Shown here: piece after piece, positions 1-11,700 of the stretch
Position numbering within the stretch: position 1 is the first letter of the stretch
Layout: each line of letters begins with the position of its first letter
The notes under the pieces: model-generated
The model's database searches: none
Told to the model about the DNA's origin: nothing
The model's input: only the letters and a program-made list of their open reading frames with translations
Source of the DNA: Folioceros fuciformis
Lineage: Eukaryota; Anthocerotophyta; Anthocerotopsida; Anthocerotales
DNA: 21,293 nucleotides
Direction of reading: 5' to 3'
Assembly: GCA_049999805.1 (NCBI GenBank)
Contig: JBNGIO010006314.1
Location: forward strand, 736,919-758,211
Translations under genes and position numbers: made by a program

Positions 1-1080
1 GTACTAAGTAGAACAGAGGGTGAAAAGTGTGCCCCCACATGAGCCGGCAGTGACGATATGAGGCCGCTGCGGCTGCGCTGCGAGTCGAGCAGCGCGTCAC
101 AGCCTCACAGCCAACCAGGCATGCCCTCCTTTGAAAGCGACGTGGCGATGGGAACGAAGGTCAATGGCGACTCGAAAATACACTACAGTAATGTACCGTA
201 GTTTGCGTTCGATACATGACTCTCGGATTTCCCGAACTGTTTGTGTTCCTAGTGTTGGTCTATCAAGGCAACGCGGTTTCAAATTCATGCTCTCTGTGAC
301 GCCCGTCATGCCGTTCCGTCAGGTCCATTTGGCAGGATGCTGCTCAACAGCGCACTTTGGAGCAGGTATAGTATGATGTCTCCACCTTCTTCCCCAGTAC
401 TTACCGCGGATGGAAGAAAGTGGAGATGCCGCTAGCGGCCGAGGCCCGGTAGCAAGATGAGCCCACCCGTGACACAGCGACTTGGACCGTCCGGAGTGTC
501 ATCGTCGAAGGCTGCCATTCCTGTTGGCCGCTGATTTTCTCTACAGGGACATCACGTGACACTGGGAAAGGGAGACATCTCCCGCTGCGGCGGAATTCAG
601 TACCTCCAGCCTCTTCAGGCACGCTGGCCAACTAACCGCCCACTGTCCTCCGAAGAGTGTTGATAAATACTGCACAGTATTTCGAGCATTAGAAGCACCT
701 GCAATGTGGCACGAATGTAGACCAAGGTGACAGCGAGCCTTGCGCTGTAGGTTCCCGCCTTTCTTGCCGACCATCCGCCTGAATTACGTATGTCTAAGTC
801 TTGTTTTGTGAAGACGAATACGCATAACATTTGCACGTGCTGATCATGTTCCTCTAGAGAAACCACTGGGAAATGTACCTCATTAGCAATGATTCCTGAT
901 TTGCAGTCAAGAGCTGGGATGTTCCAGTCCCCACCAACAATCGAAGTCAGCGAACATAAACCCACGATGTATTTCCTTCGGAGAAAAAATCGCCACAAAG
1001 GTTCGATCGTGGTGCATCTGCAACAGCTCAGATCTCTTGCTCGTATGTAGTACAGGATCGGCCGACAGGGAAACCTAGAA
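1..1080. other. Unassigned region downstream of MLO gene A
   Basis: No recognisable gene. Open frames on both strands are short, none shows a family motif, and none joins across plausible splice sites. The part next to 1081 should include the 3' UTR of MLO gene A, which ends at 1081 on the minus strand. Base composition resembles the neighbouring genic DNA rather than the AT-rich tracts after 13.7 kb, so an undetected gene end or a degenerate gene remains possible. Confidence 0.5.
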
Positions 1081-4000
1081 TCATTGGGGACTAATCCTCG
1101 ACTTCTTCACGGCTTCCGAGCCCTTTGTCTTGCCATACAGCCGCTGACATTGCCGTTCGAGAGGGCAGGCTGGAGGAAGGACCCCGGCATTGTCAGTAGC
1201 TGAGGTGGTCATGGGCGCCGGGACGTTTGGAGCGGTTTGGGTGAGATGCCCGGCAGCTGTCACCAGCTGTACCGCGGATAACAGTTTCTTCTTCTTTGTG
1301 ACATCTGGTGCACCTGAAGAGTCGGAATGCTGTCGACTCGAGTCAGGAGTGCTTGGTTCTGACCGCATGTTGGATTCTCCCGACTCGCTGTCAGACTCAG
1401 CCCTCCTTCTTCTTGCCTGAGCTTTCGCACGCCAATTGTGGATACCCTCCATGACGTTTCGGTTGAACACAGTCTCCTTCAGAGAGCTTCCCATCTGGAC
1501 ATCCGTCATGCAGGTCCAGGTCAGGACTTGGCAGAACTTGTTGGGTGTTGCTGGGGTGGATGGCAGGTGTGGCTTTGGGTTTGGGTGGTTCTTACCTGGG
1601 AGATGAGGGCGTACGTTGGCAACGTACTGTAGCTGGCTAGTACGAGCGTCAGCGCCCTGCAGAGTCCCACTAGCTTGGTGTATTAGTCCCAGACAGAGGT
1701 GAGGTTCCCAAGGAAAACAGCGATCCGCAGGAAGCCACTCACCCCAGTACGAGTCGCACCCACAGAAGCGATTTCTTTCCAAAGAAGCACGTATCGTAGC
1801 CGAAGGTTGCCTGCAGTCACAGTCTGTTAGTATCATGACGCACCTCAATAGTTCTTCCAACGAAAGAATTCGAGGCACAGGTTCCGGGCTCACCAGCAAC
1901 CAAATAAAAAGTGCCAGTTCGAACGAGTTCTGCATTGCACCAAAGAGTATGCCATTCCAGTCACGCCTTGACAACACAAACTAGCACAAGAAAAACAAAT
2001 GGATCACACTTCCACCTGGAAAATGATGAAGTGAATAACCCTCTTAAGAAGCTTCGGTTTGCCTAGCCAAAACAGATCGTCACTGAGCTTTATGCCTGCC
2101 ACAAAGTTGTCGATAGTTTTCAGCTGCTCGGGGTCCTTGTTCTTTCCGCCATTCTCGTCTTTCAGAGCAAGTCTCTTCGCTTGCAGAGCAAGGGTTGCAA
2201 TAATATGCTCTTGTTTTGCTCCAATGATGAGGACCAGCTGCAAAACACAGGTTTGCATGAGCTACATTACATGGGGGATTGTGAAGCATACTGTGGCAAA
2301 AACCAGAAGTTTCTCGAGTTCCTGAGGATGGACACAGATGAGTTAAGACATGTGATTTGCGTACCAGAGTTGGAATGAAAGCCGCCCAGAAGTAAGTGTA
2401 CCAAGCTGCAAAGAAAAAATGGAAAAAGCTACAGCGTCAGAGAACACCTTGCCTGGTACAAGGAAAGTAGGACACTGTGATACGACGTTGACGCCCATTG
2501 TGGTCTCACCGTTGATATTGAGGAGGAGGAAGAGGACAACAAACGCCCAGAGCCACCAACTGCAAGACGCTTGGTCAGCTCGCAGGGGACATTGGTACAC
2601 CAACAACATTGAACCAATATTGCGGACCGAAAACACCTCGTTATCCAGCCGTGCCAACTCACCTGATACCAATGACAGATTTGAAATCTACTTCCAAAGA
2701 CCGCATGATGTAGTCCCGAAAATTGAACGAATCCGACAATTGGTGTTGCTGTGCCAGATGCTCACGTGTTTGTCAGAGGGAGAGGACGACCATGATAATC
2801 TGTCCAGTTACCCTCACACGTACAAGGCACAGAAACTTACATGCAGGAAGGCTACACGCATTGTGAGATAGTCATCGTGCGGTAACTGCCCGGCAAATTG
2901 TCGAAAGAAGCAGAGCTAGCAGAGAAACATAAACAAACCAGCCCTGTAATCCACGCAACTTGAACAGGATTCCACAACAATAAAGTACGAGCAAAAGTAA
3001 CGACTCACAATCCATATGAAGATCGGAGACTCGGCCCACGGGTGGCTTGCGTGTCTTTCAATGAAAGACTTCCTCGTAGCCACACAGCTAGACCTGTCGC
3101 AGATTCTAGACTTGAGCACTGCAACGAACCATCTGGAGTTGTGAGTAGGGCAAGCAAGAAGAAATATCCTCAGTTTGCAGCAGTCTACCAGCATGACAGC
3201 ACAAAGCAGTTGGATAGCACCACACAACCTGTAGGGCCATGGTAATCAGGAGTCCGAGTCTCTCGTTCCCACTTTTTCCAGTGATCCACCTGTGACGAGC
3301 AGCAACAGATTAAAATCTCACATATGTGCCTCTGGCCAGAACCATGGTGGAGATGACAGAGCCTCACCCTCAAAAACCCTAGGCAGACCGTCAGGAAGCA
3401 GTAGGCTACGTGCACCACTGCCAGTACAAAAATGAAAATGTGCAACTGGTGGAGACCTTCTACGGAAATAAAAGGAACCTTTCCCTGCACATCAATCACC
3501 AACAATATCTACGGTCACCAGGACGCAGGAAAGAGCTCAAACACTCAAGAAACCTTCAGGAGTTCAGCACATTACCTTGGCTTCACAGGCGGATCCCCCC
3601 CCGGACGCCATCAAACGACGTCTATGCCATGAAGCATGCTCTTCTGCTGGGGGAAGGACACCTCCCTCCGCAGCAGGTTGCGACCTGTCGCACGGGAGCA
3701 TGTGGCGTGCAAACTCTGGGGATACACAGATCTTGGAGACCGACGTCTGAAAGACCGTGAGAAGCAGAGAGATAAACCCCAAGAGCATGAGCTCTGCATC
3801 ATCCACGTTGCCCCGAGGTCAGCACGAGCCCCTAACGCAGGCTGAGTTGACTATGCAGGCATTCACAACACAAAGCTCGAGAGTAGCCTACCTACCCTCG
3901 GTCATCTTGTCCAACACCTTCCGCAGCGGCCTCTGGCCCGTCTTCTTCAAATACTGCACAAGAGTACAGACAACAAAGCAGCTCAAAGACCTGATCTGCA

Positions 4001-4151
4001 AGTTGTGGAAGCACCGGAAGGGGGAAGCAACTGCACCCACCTTCTTCAAGCGATGAATGCCTCGTTCCAGCAGCAGAGAAATGCCAATGAACAGAGCAAC
4101 GACAGACGCCACCGAGTAGGTGGGCGTGTCTTCAAGAGTTGCTTCAGCCAT
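1081..4151 (-). CDS. MLO: MLO-like seven-transmembrane protein, gene A (15 exons, 575 aa)
   Basis: Plant MLO-family plasma-membrane protein. The family binds calmodulin, and Arabidopsis members act as calcium channels. Exons, minus strand: 4151-4041, 3953-3896, 3793-3576, 3484-3368, 3289-3229, 3118-3009, 2915-2841, 2748-2663, 2559-2510, 2405-2365, 2237-2016, 1929-1894, 1810-1743, 1656-1596, 1494-1081. All introns are GT-AG (78-127 nt) and the joined frame is open to TGA. An in-frame TAG lies 18 nt upstream of the ATG. Family landmarks: EDTPTYSV near the N-terminus, ELMLLGFISLLL (57-68), GLHQLHIFIFVL (139-150), WKKWE, DYLTMR, FWAAFIP and SYSTLPTYALISQ. Hydrophobic segments lie near 14-30, 58-72, 140-164, 280-294, 301-316, 386-395 and 415-436. 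Loop cysteines (SKIC...LPC, SAC) are present. The tail has a basic segment around Trp459 (NWRAKAQARRRR), probably the calmodulin site, then a Ser-rich stretch and RLYGKTKG at 556-563. The start of exon 6 is the least certain boundary. Confidence 0.93.
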
Positions 4152-4719
4152 GACTCCTCTCTCACCCTACTTCACCGATCCTTGCTCCCTCAGCAGCCAG
4201 CTGTTCTCAATCCGAACAGCTTCCTGAGCCTTTTCCACTCCCGATTGCTGAGGAGCGGAGCCCTACTACTCTGCCGCATACATTCCCCATCCGAAACACC
4301 GTTCGAATGATCGCCGATTCAGCCAAGACGGAGATCCTGGCCGACCATGCGCCTGTGTCGTCCTTGTACACGGAACCTGGTCCTCAGGAGACCGGAAACT
4401 GACAGCCTCTCGCGCTTTTATCGGTGGACGCTGGATGCCCGCTTTGCATTCTGTTTTCGTCCATGTCAATTGGGCAGCAGCAGTAATCGGAGAAGAGACC
4501 AATCGCAGGACGCATCGAAATTTGCAACAGTAGTCCATTAGACCAGGGCCGCAAGATTAGGCAGTGCGAAGCTACCACCGCTCCTTCGCCACCTATGATG
4601 ACTTCAGGGGTGTACGTACAGAGCGCTGTTGAGCGCACACAGCGCGAACCTCACGTCTGCAGCTATCCTTTCTGTCGTCTTTGGACAGCGCAAATGTACG
4701 GCGGGATCAGGATACTAAG
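4152..4719. other. Interval between MLO A and MLO B
   Basis: These 568 nt must hold the 3' end of the B transcript and the promoter and 5' leader of A, since both genes read on the minus strand. I see no additional gene. Several short open frames exist on both strands, but they share no motif with any family I know and overlap each other. No clear TATA box or other regulatory element stands out. Confidence 0.6.
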
Positions 4720-7700
4720 CTACCTCCCGAGTTCTTCTCGTTCACCGGGACTGGGATGGATGTTGTCGGTGAAACTGCTGTCGTCCGTTTTCGTCCCTTT
4801 AACGCCGGCGTTCGTGAGCTGAGCTGACTCACGCTCCGCTTTCAATGCACGCTCACGCCATCCCAGCAAACCATAGTAGACTCTTTCGGTGGTGACACTA
4901 TCGTCCGGGGGTTTTAGGGATGAAGCCATCTGGGCGACCCACATGCTGCATTGTGAGCAGAGGTGCAGATTGCGGAGTTTGGGTTGGTTGAAAAGCAGGG
5001 ACTTGTTAGGGAAGGTGTTGGGCACCTGGGTCACCAGAGCGTAGGTCGGCAGGGTGCTGTAGCTGGACAGCAGCTGGGTGAAGATCCTGCAGAAGCGCAG
5101 GGTGGTGGGTGATGTTCCTGGTGAGTTTGGGAGAGCGGAAAGCCAGGTGGTGTGCCGGTGACGCAATCTTACCCTAATGCCAGGCGGATGTAGAGGAACT
5201 GAGGGGGGCCCCAAATGCAAGCTTTGGAGCCGAAGGATATCTGCAGGCAAGCACTCACGCTGGATGAATACCAGTAGAAAGCAGGGAGGTTGTGGGATGC
5301 ACAGACCGTGAGGTAAGCGTGGGGACTGACCCATATCCAAACGATGGTGGCCAGTTCGAATGAGTTCTGCAAGACGTGCGTTTCAGTACATGAGTTCACT
5401 GTCAGGTATCGGTGCACAAATGCAAGGAAGAATTGGTGCACCGAAAGGATCGCATATGGATACTGCCTGGCGGTAGAGCAATCACCTGGAACATGCTTAC
5501 GCGAAGCAATGCAAGAAGTAGCTTGGGACGGTTGAACCAGAACAAGTTGTCGCTGGGCTTGATTGCGCTTGTGATCGCTTTCTTTTCGATGGCTAGCTCA
5601 GGGTCCAAGTTGACGTCATTCCCTGCCTGTGGTACGCTCTGAGCATGTCTTTCTGCTCGAAGGGTTAGGGTTGCCAGCACATGTTGCTGCTTGGTTCCAA
5701 CTGTGAGGATAAGCTGCGACCCTCGAGATCACATGTTTGCTCAGACTTCAGCTCCATAACCGTAATTGCAAAGGCCTGGCGTGAGATACTCACAAAAGCA
5801 GGGAAAAAAGATGCCCACGTGTATGTGTTCCAACCTGCATCCAGGTGCCAGACGAGGCTGAGATCAGGGCCTTTGCGCCGTCAAAGCCTGCTGTATATGC
5901 CGAAATGGGGGCCTTGGATTCAGTGGGTTCTCACCGTGGATATCCAATAGCAGTAGCAGGACCACGAAGAGCCAAAGCCACCAGCTTCAGAGAAGGAAAG
6001 GGGCAGCAAGTTAAATGCCCATCCCAAGATTTGTTATCATGGGCCTTCAAAAGGAGCAAGTCACTGGCTCACCTGATTGCGATGACCTCTTTGAACTCAG
6101 CCCCGATGGATCCCACCACGTAGTCCCGGAAGTGGAATGCATCCCCTAGGTTGTGATTCTGACGATTGCAAACCAACCACCGTCGTGAGACAATCTAGCA
6201 TATGTCCTTCTGAGCTCTGACAGCGTGCAACCCAATGCAAAGAAGTGGAGCAAGAACAGCTTCCTCCACCTTACATGTACAAATCCCGCACGAAGTGTGA
6301 GGTAGTCTTCACGTGACACAGGAACTAAGAATTGCCGTACGAAGCACTTCTGGATACCGGAGGGCAAGCCCAGACATTAGTTCCATTCTCTAGGTCATAC
6401 CTTTCATCTGCCTGCGGCTTCAGATTATTTACTTACGATCCAAACGAAAGCGGCAGAGTGATCCTGGGTAAAAAACCAAAGTCTTCGGGTACCACTCGGG
6501 GATTTGGATTTCTTCATGTATCGCATCTCCAAATCTGTCAGACACGAACAGAGTGTCATCTTATTGGAGATACGATGGAACTGGTTGCCAGGACTCGCCT
6601 GGTGATGTACGATGACATATACAGTATATGTCAGCGTGCAGAGATAATAGATGGTTTGCTTATTGCTCAGACCGACATGACCGAAAATATAGCTAGCATC
6701 ACCTTTCCGCCCACAATAATTTGCACAGCGAGCTTCGTTCTCCCACGCCTTCCAGCCGCGCACCTGGAATTTGAGCAAAGCAGGATAGTACAATAATAGT
6801 GAGACTTGCACTCGCAGGCGATCAGGCAGGACATTCTATGGAACTGGTTGCCAGGAGCCGTCTGATCGGAGGATGGTAAAATATTAGTGAGACTTGCAAT
6901 CGACTACAAGTTTACTGCAACTCACCTTGGAGAAGCCCAAGACCAGCAGAAGAAGGCCGTAGAAGATGTGCAGAATTGCCAGTAAAAAGATGAAAAAGTG
7001 CACATGATGGAGACCTTCCGATGGAATCAGAGAAACCTTGCCCTGTGGACATCATACGCCAATGGGCAGCCAACAGTGACCGAGACGAGTCTGTGCAGCG
7101 TGGACAGATTGGAATCTTGCATTCAAATTAAATCTAGAATTCAACTGAACTCACTTGTGCCGCGCAAACAAGATCAGACTTGGACGCCTGGCTCAACTCG
7201 TTGTCAGGAGCAGAGAGCAGTCTGCGAAGTTGGTGATCTGGTCTACAAGGCAGCATGTGGCGGGCGAATTTTTCCGGCACACACAACTTGGAGATGGGCT
7301 TGTGAAAGACCTCCAGCAACCACGATGCGAATCCCAGAAGCAGCAACTCTGAGACATCGAGGACACAGGACTTCACACCGCGTCCAGGGAGCGGTAGCGC
7401 ACAGGGAAAATGTACAGGGTGAAACGGGAGGAGGAAGCAAACCGTGGACCATCTTGTCCATCACCTGGCGAACCGGCCTTATCCGGGTCCTCTTCAGATG
7501 CTGCAAGAAGCAAGTCACGATCACACACTCGCTGCACGGACCTCGACAATATTGTTTCTGTAAGGGTAGTGCACACCACAAGACTGCCATCCAGCGCCGA
7601 ATCCTGATCCATCTTATCCAGGGTTGTGGGCACTATGTCCGACCCAGGAGCCTGTGTAGACTCAGGTGCTGTACCTTCTGGATGCTATCTTCCAGCAGTA

Positions 7701-7782
7701 GGGAGATGAGGATTATGAGCGCAGCTGCAGTAGCGACACAGTATGTAGGAGTGTGCTCCAGAGACTCTCCGTAGCCTGCCAT
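4720..7782 (-). CDS. MLO: MLO-like seven-transmembrane protein, gene B (15 exons, 496 aa, short tail)
   Basis: Second MLO copy, most divergent of the three. Exons, minus strand: 7782-7675, 7500-7443, 7348-7155, 7042-6926, 6763-6703, 6534-6437, 6349-6275, 6158-6073, 5984-5935, 5834-5794, 5713-5486, 5366-5331, 5240-5173, 5086-5026, 4929-4720. All introns are GT-AG and the frame is open to TAG. Family landmarks: EHTPTYCV, ELLLLGFASWLL, GLHHVHFFIFLL, SREDYLTLRAGF, LFWFNRPKLL, NSFELATIVWIW and SYSTLPTYALVTQ. Loop cysteines (SKLC...LPC) are kept. In exon 8 the block shared by A and C (Y-x-x-R-S-x-E-x-D-F) reads YVVGSIGAEF, losing Arg and Glu. The C-terminal exon codes for only 69 residues against 137 in A and 146 in C. 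It keeps the Trp of the calmodulin region (GLLGWRERALKAE) but ends before the RLYGK motif. An in-frame ATG at 7857 would add 25 residues; I chose 7782 because it matches the usual short MLO N-terminus. The intron 2 donor (GTTTGC) is weak. Confidence 0.91.
6575..6856 (+). repeat. 19-bp direct repeat in introns 5 and 4 of MLO B
   Basis: The string atggaactggttgccagga occurs at 6575-6593 (intron 5) and again at 6838-6856 (intron 4), either side of exon 5. A second shared string, tagtgagacttgca, occurs at 6797-6810 and 6885-6898 within intron 4. These two introns (162 and 168 nt) are longer than the equivalents in gene A (78 and 110 nt) and gene C (118 and 91 nt). This suggests local duplication or a decayed insertion. 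Confidence 0.75.
6613..6633. repeat. Perfect 10-bp inverted repeat in intron 5 of MLO B
   Basis: Two 10-bp arms, tgacatatac and gtatatgtca, are separated by one adenine. It lies inside intron 5 of gene B, close to the 19-bp direct repeat. It could form a small hairpin, be a remnant of a small transposon, or be chance in AT-rich sequence. Confidence 0.7.
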
Positions 7783-8798
7783 AGGAGCGCAGCCTGCAGA
7801 AGTCGCAGTGCAGTCCCACGCTTTGAGGATGGCCTGGCCTGGTCGTTTTATGAGCACGGCGTCCGCCTCGCCTCTTCGTCCTGACGATGTCCGCAGTTAA
7901 CGAGGAGCAGCAGCGCTAGCGGGCCGGCCACGGCCCATGGACAGTGACCAAGAGGAGAGGTACGAGTCTTGGTTAGGGAGCCCGTCAGAGTTCTGGATCC
8001 TTGGTAACAGAGCTCCAATGAGGCTTATAAGCCCGGGCCCCAGTCTCCAGTCCAGCGTCACTTGGAAGCTCAAATCCATAGCCTGTGAGGGCGCTATGTA
8101 CTGCAAGCTCCCTTCCTCCATGTGAGCCAACATTTTGGACATTTTGTTTATTTGCGGGGAAGATGTCCAAAGCTTCCAACGTGCTCGTGTCTGCCCTCTC
8201 GAACACGAGCTTTTACGGAGGAGCTTGGAACCACTAGTTACACCATAAACGCCTTCACCATCAGAGCCTGACCAGATAAGCCTCGCAACGAAATGGCTAC
8301 TAAATACTGAATCCGGGACCTGCTGGATGCTCCTGGGGCTCTGTGCCCACAAAGCCCGCTGACTCAAGGACTACGAAATGACGACAACATTCTTCCACAT
8401 GGTATCCTTCCCCAGCTTTTCAATCTTCTAGAACTAGTTGTTCCAATTCCAGCTGACAGCGTGCAGCAGCCTCGAGTGATATGTGGAAGCGAAGCTTGAG
8501 CTGTGGTCGATAGTCATCGGTTCACAATCTACAAACAGGTGGCAACGCCCACATCCTACCCATGGCTCAGATCTCCTACGTAAGCTGGCTGTAAAGTGCT
8601 GCTCGTCAAGATGCTGTGCATACAGCAGCATCTTCAGCCACTGAAGCAAGTCGGATCACCAGGCATTTCCACCCTTTTACAAATGCGGCAGCATCTTGAG
8701 ACGTTTGCACGTCACGCTCCTGGTTCTATCACACCGCCCTTTATGAGCATCTCCATTTCAAGTACAGAATCGGTACTTATCTATCATTTCCGTGAACA
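7783..8798. other. Interval between MLO B and MLO C
   Basis: About 1 kb that should contain the 3' UTR of C and the promoter and 5' leader of B. Open frames here, including one of 156 codons on the minus strand (8367-7897), show no recognisable domain and no splice-linked continuation. I see no further gene and no mobile element. Confidence 0.55.
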
Positions 8799-11700
8799 TT
8801 ACGGTGCTTGCCGTGAAGATGCTGAGCTTGCAACATCTCGAGCTTTTGCTGTTCCCTTCATTTTACCATACAGCCGGATGAACTTTTCTTGCGCTGCAAG
8901 ATGTGCAACGCTGGGTGCCGTGGGTTCAACTGCTGGAGCTGTTGGCGCTGCTGCTGCTGCTGCTTGCTCACCCCGGGGCAAGGTGCTCTGCTCCTGTTTA
9001 ACTTCCGCTAGTTGGGCAGCAGTCGTTCGGTATGCTGTGACGGTTGGAGGACTCGGTGCTCCATGATGTGACTCTGTCACACCTTCAGCCACATGCAACA
9101 CATGATTGGGAGCGCCCAACACGCTTCCCTCGGCAGGCTTTGTTTTCTCCTTTTGCTTCTTCTTGGCTTTGCCATGCCAGCCATGTAAGGCTGAATGGAC
9201 CGATTTCTTGAAGATAGTGGGCTTGTAGCCAGATCCCATCTGCAATCAAGATACGTCTGCCGCTGAGCTCAAGAAAACGGTAGAATTTGTCATTCAATTT
9301 TGTGCATACTTGTAGCCTAGCTTGTACAAATGGGCTTTCACCTGGTTTACAAGAGCATAAAGAGGCAGCGTGCTGTAGCTGCATAAGATTTGCGTCAACA
9401 ACCTACAAGAGTAACAGGAACTAAAGTTAATACAAACTCCAGATGGCCAAAAGCTTGGCCGCAAATCTCATTTCTACTGAAATGATCAAATGCTCATACC
9501 CGACGATGACACGCGCGAAGATCAGGCCACGTTTCTCAAAGAAACATGTGGCCCACCCGAATGTTGCCTGTAAAGTAAATATTAATTCAACTCGTCTTTC
9601 ATCACTGCGTCCTTACCGTGTAGTGAGCATAAAACGCAGAGAGACTGACATAGAACTGAAGTGCCTACCAACAGCCAGAAGAAGACTGCCAACTCGAACG
9701 CGTTCTGTAAGACCAACAGTTACACGCACGTTAGTGCATTTCTCCCCATTACAACGAAAAACGCATGTCTCACAGACTTGCAACTAGCCTGGGAGCTCAT
9801 GACATACTTGGAAAAGAATGAAGTGTATCAAAAACATGAGCAGCCCAGGAAAGTTGAACCAAAAGAGCTCATCTCGGGTCTTCACTGTTGGTGCCGTGGT
9901 ATCGTTCTTTGAGGGTGTAGGTCCTTCTTTGAGGCTGTTGTCCAAGGCATCAGCTCTTGCCTCTGCTGCCAAAACCGAAATGATCTTCTGCTGCTTCGTT
10001 CCAACAAACAGGACGAGCTGCATTTGAAGGCAATTGTTCATAACGAGGTCAAAATTCAGTCAACACTTCGAGAAGCTTTCTGTAACAACTTGCCAATTAT
10101 GCGGAAGGCTTGAAATTCCCAAGCAGCAATTTCCTGTCAGTTTCAGTTTGTGTGTTTGTGTGTGAAACTCACTATCAGAGGAACGAACGCCATCCAAAAG
10201 TATGTGTACCAGTCTGGCAGTACATGGCAGCATCGACTTAGCTACAGGCCACATTTCCGAACGAAAGACGGAAGAGAGGTTTAAAGCTTACCATGTACGT
10301 TGAGCAGAAGAAAAAGGACGACGAAGGCCCAAAGCCACCAACTGCAGCCAGACACAAGCTCAAGACGTAGGTAGCCCGACTAAACCTATGCCGTTTGCTA
10401 GCACATTGTCTCGGTTTACGGCTCTTGTTGCACAGACCTGATGCCGACAACAATTTTGAAGTCAAACTCCATAGAACGAATGACGTAGTCATGGAAGTCG
10501 AATTTGTTGGTCAGGTGGTGATTCTGCGGGCACAGAAACTGCGTTGGTTGGAGTTGTTGCAAAAGGGACAACAGGTACACATCGATGTACTCTACACAAC
10601 GAGTGCATGACGGGTAGGTGGAGTTGATGCTCACGCTGATAAATGCCAGCCGAAATGTCAAATAATCTGCTTTTGACACAGATCCAACAAACTGGCCGAA
10701 GAAACAACGCTGCAAGACACGCGAACGTTTGCCTGAGAAAAACATGTCAGGAAATCACAATACGAGTCTGATTGAAAGGCAGAGACGTACCAGCCACACC
10801 AGAAGAGGTGATTGACCTCGCATGCTGTGCCTATCTGTACACGCGTCTTGCTTTCTCGTCGTCAATGCTTCTCGCAACCCTGGAAACAGACGGCAAACGT
10901 AGTCGTCATACATTCACTATGCGGATTCCTTGAGCGATTGAATCAGATAGTCACAGGACGAGACTCCCACCAGTGAGGGTATCGTAGTAGGGCTCGCGGG
11001 TCTGAACTTCCCATTTTTTCCAATGATGCATCTGCAGCAGACGGCAGGACAGCACAAGACCATCCGACGGTTGTTCGAAATCTGCAATACAATTCTAACT
11101 GGCATCTTTGTGCAAGGCCAAACGTGCAAAATGAGTGTTGACAACATACTTTCACGAATCCCAGCACCATTGTGAGGCAGCTATAGACCACATGCACGAG
11201 CGCCAGCACAAAGATAAAGATGTGGAGTTGATGGAGACCTTCCAGTGAAACAAAGGGAGCCATTCCCTGGGCGCATCCAACAACACAAGTCAATTCTCCA
11301 CCGAGCCCGCGACACTCAAACACCACTAGTACAGCTGTGAATCTGACCGTGGATGCGCAGCGATCTCCTCCTGTCGACAAAAGCCTCCGATTAGAAGCGA
11401 GGTTAAACCCCATGAGCAGCTTCCGGGCGTGAGACTCTGTTTCTGCGGGGGAGAGTGGCGTTGCAGCATGTTTAGGTGATTCCTTGAGCTTGCAAGGCAA
11501 CCATCTCTGCGAGACTCTGACTGGTATGCATAGGTTGGAGACCGGGCCCTGGAAGGCTGTCAGGAGCAACGAGATGAATCCCAGCAGCATCAACTCTGCA
11601 ACCGAATACGTGGCCATCCATCAATTGATGCGCAGCATGAGAGAACAGAAATGCAACGCACCAAGAGCAATCCTCAAGAAAATTAGGATGAAACCGAAGG

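Noticed and set aside
620-720. Possible remnant of a fourth MLO exon 14 (minus strand, TTGCAG followed by text like LLxxEILCSIY)
   Set aside because: The similarity is limited to a few residues, the length is 56 rather than 61 nt, and no neighbouring exons 13 or 15 are found.
8183-8210. Hairpin (gctcgtgt/acacgagc) followed by four T, resembling a bacterial terminator
   Set aside because: The genes around it are nuclear and intron-containing, so this terminator type does not apply. An 8-bp stem with a 12-nt loop can arise by chance.
7897-8367. 156-codon minus-strand open frame between MLO B and C
   Set aside because: No domain, no membrane or signal features, and no splice-linked continuation. 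It probably overlaps the untranslated end of gene C or the promoter of B.
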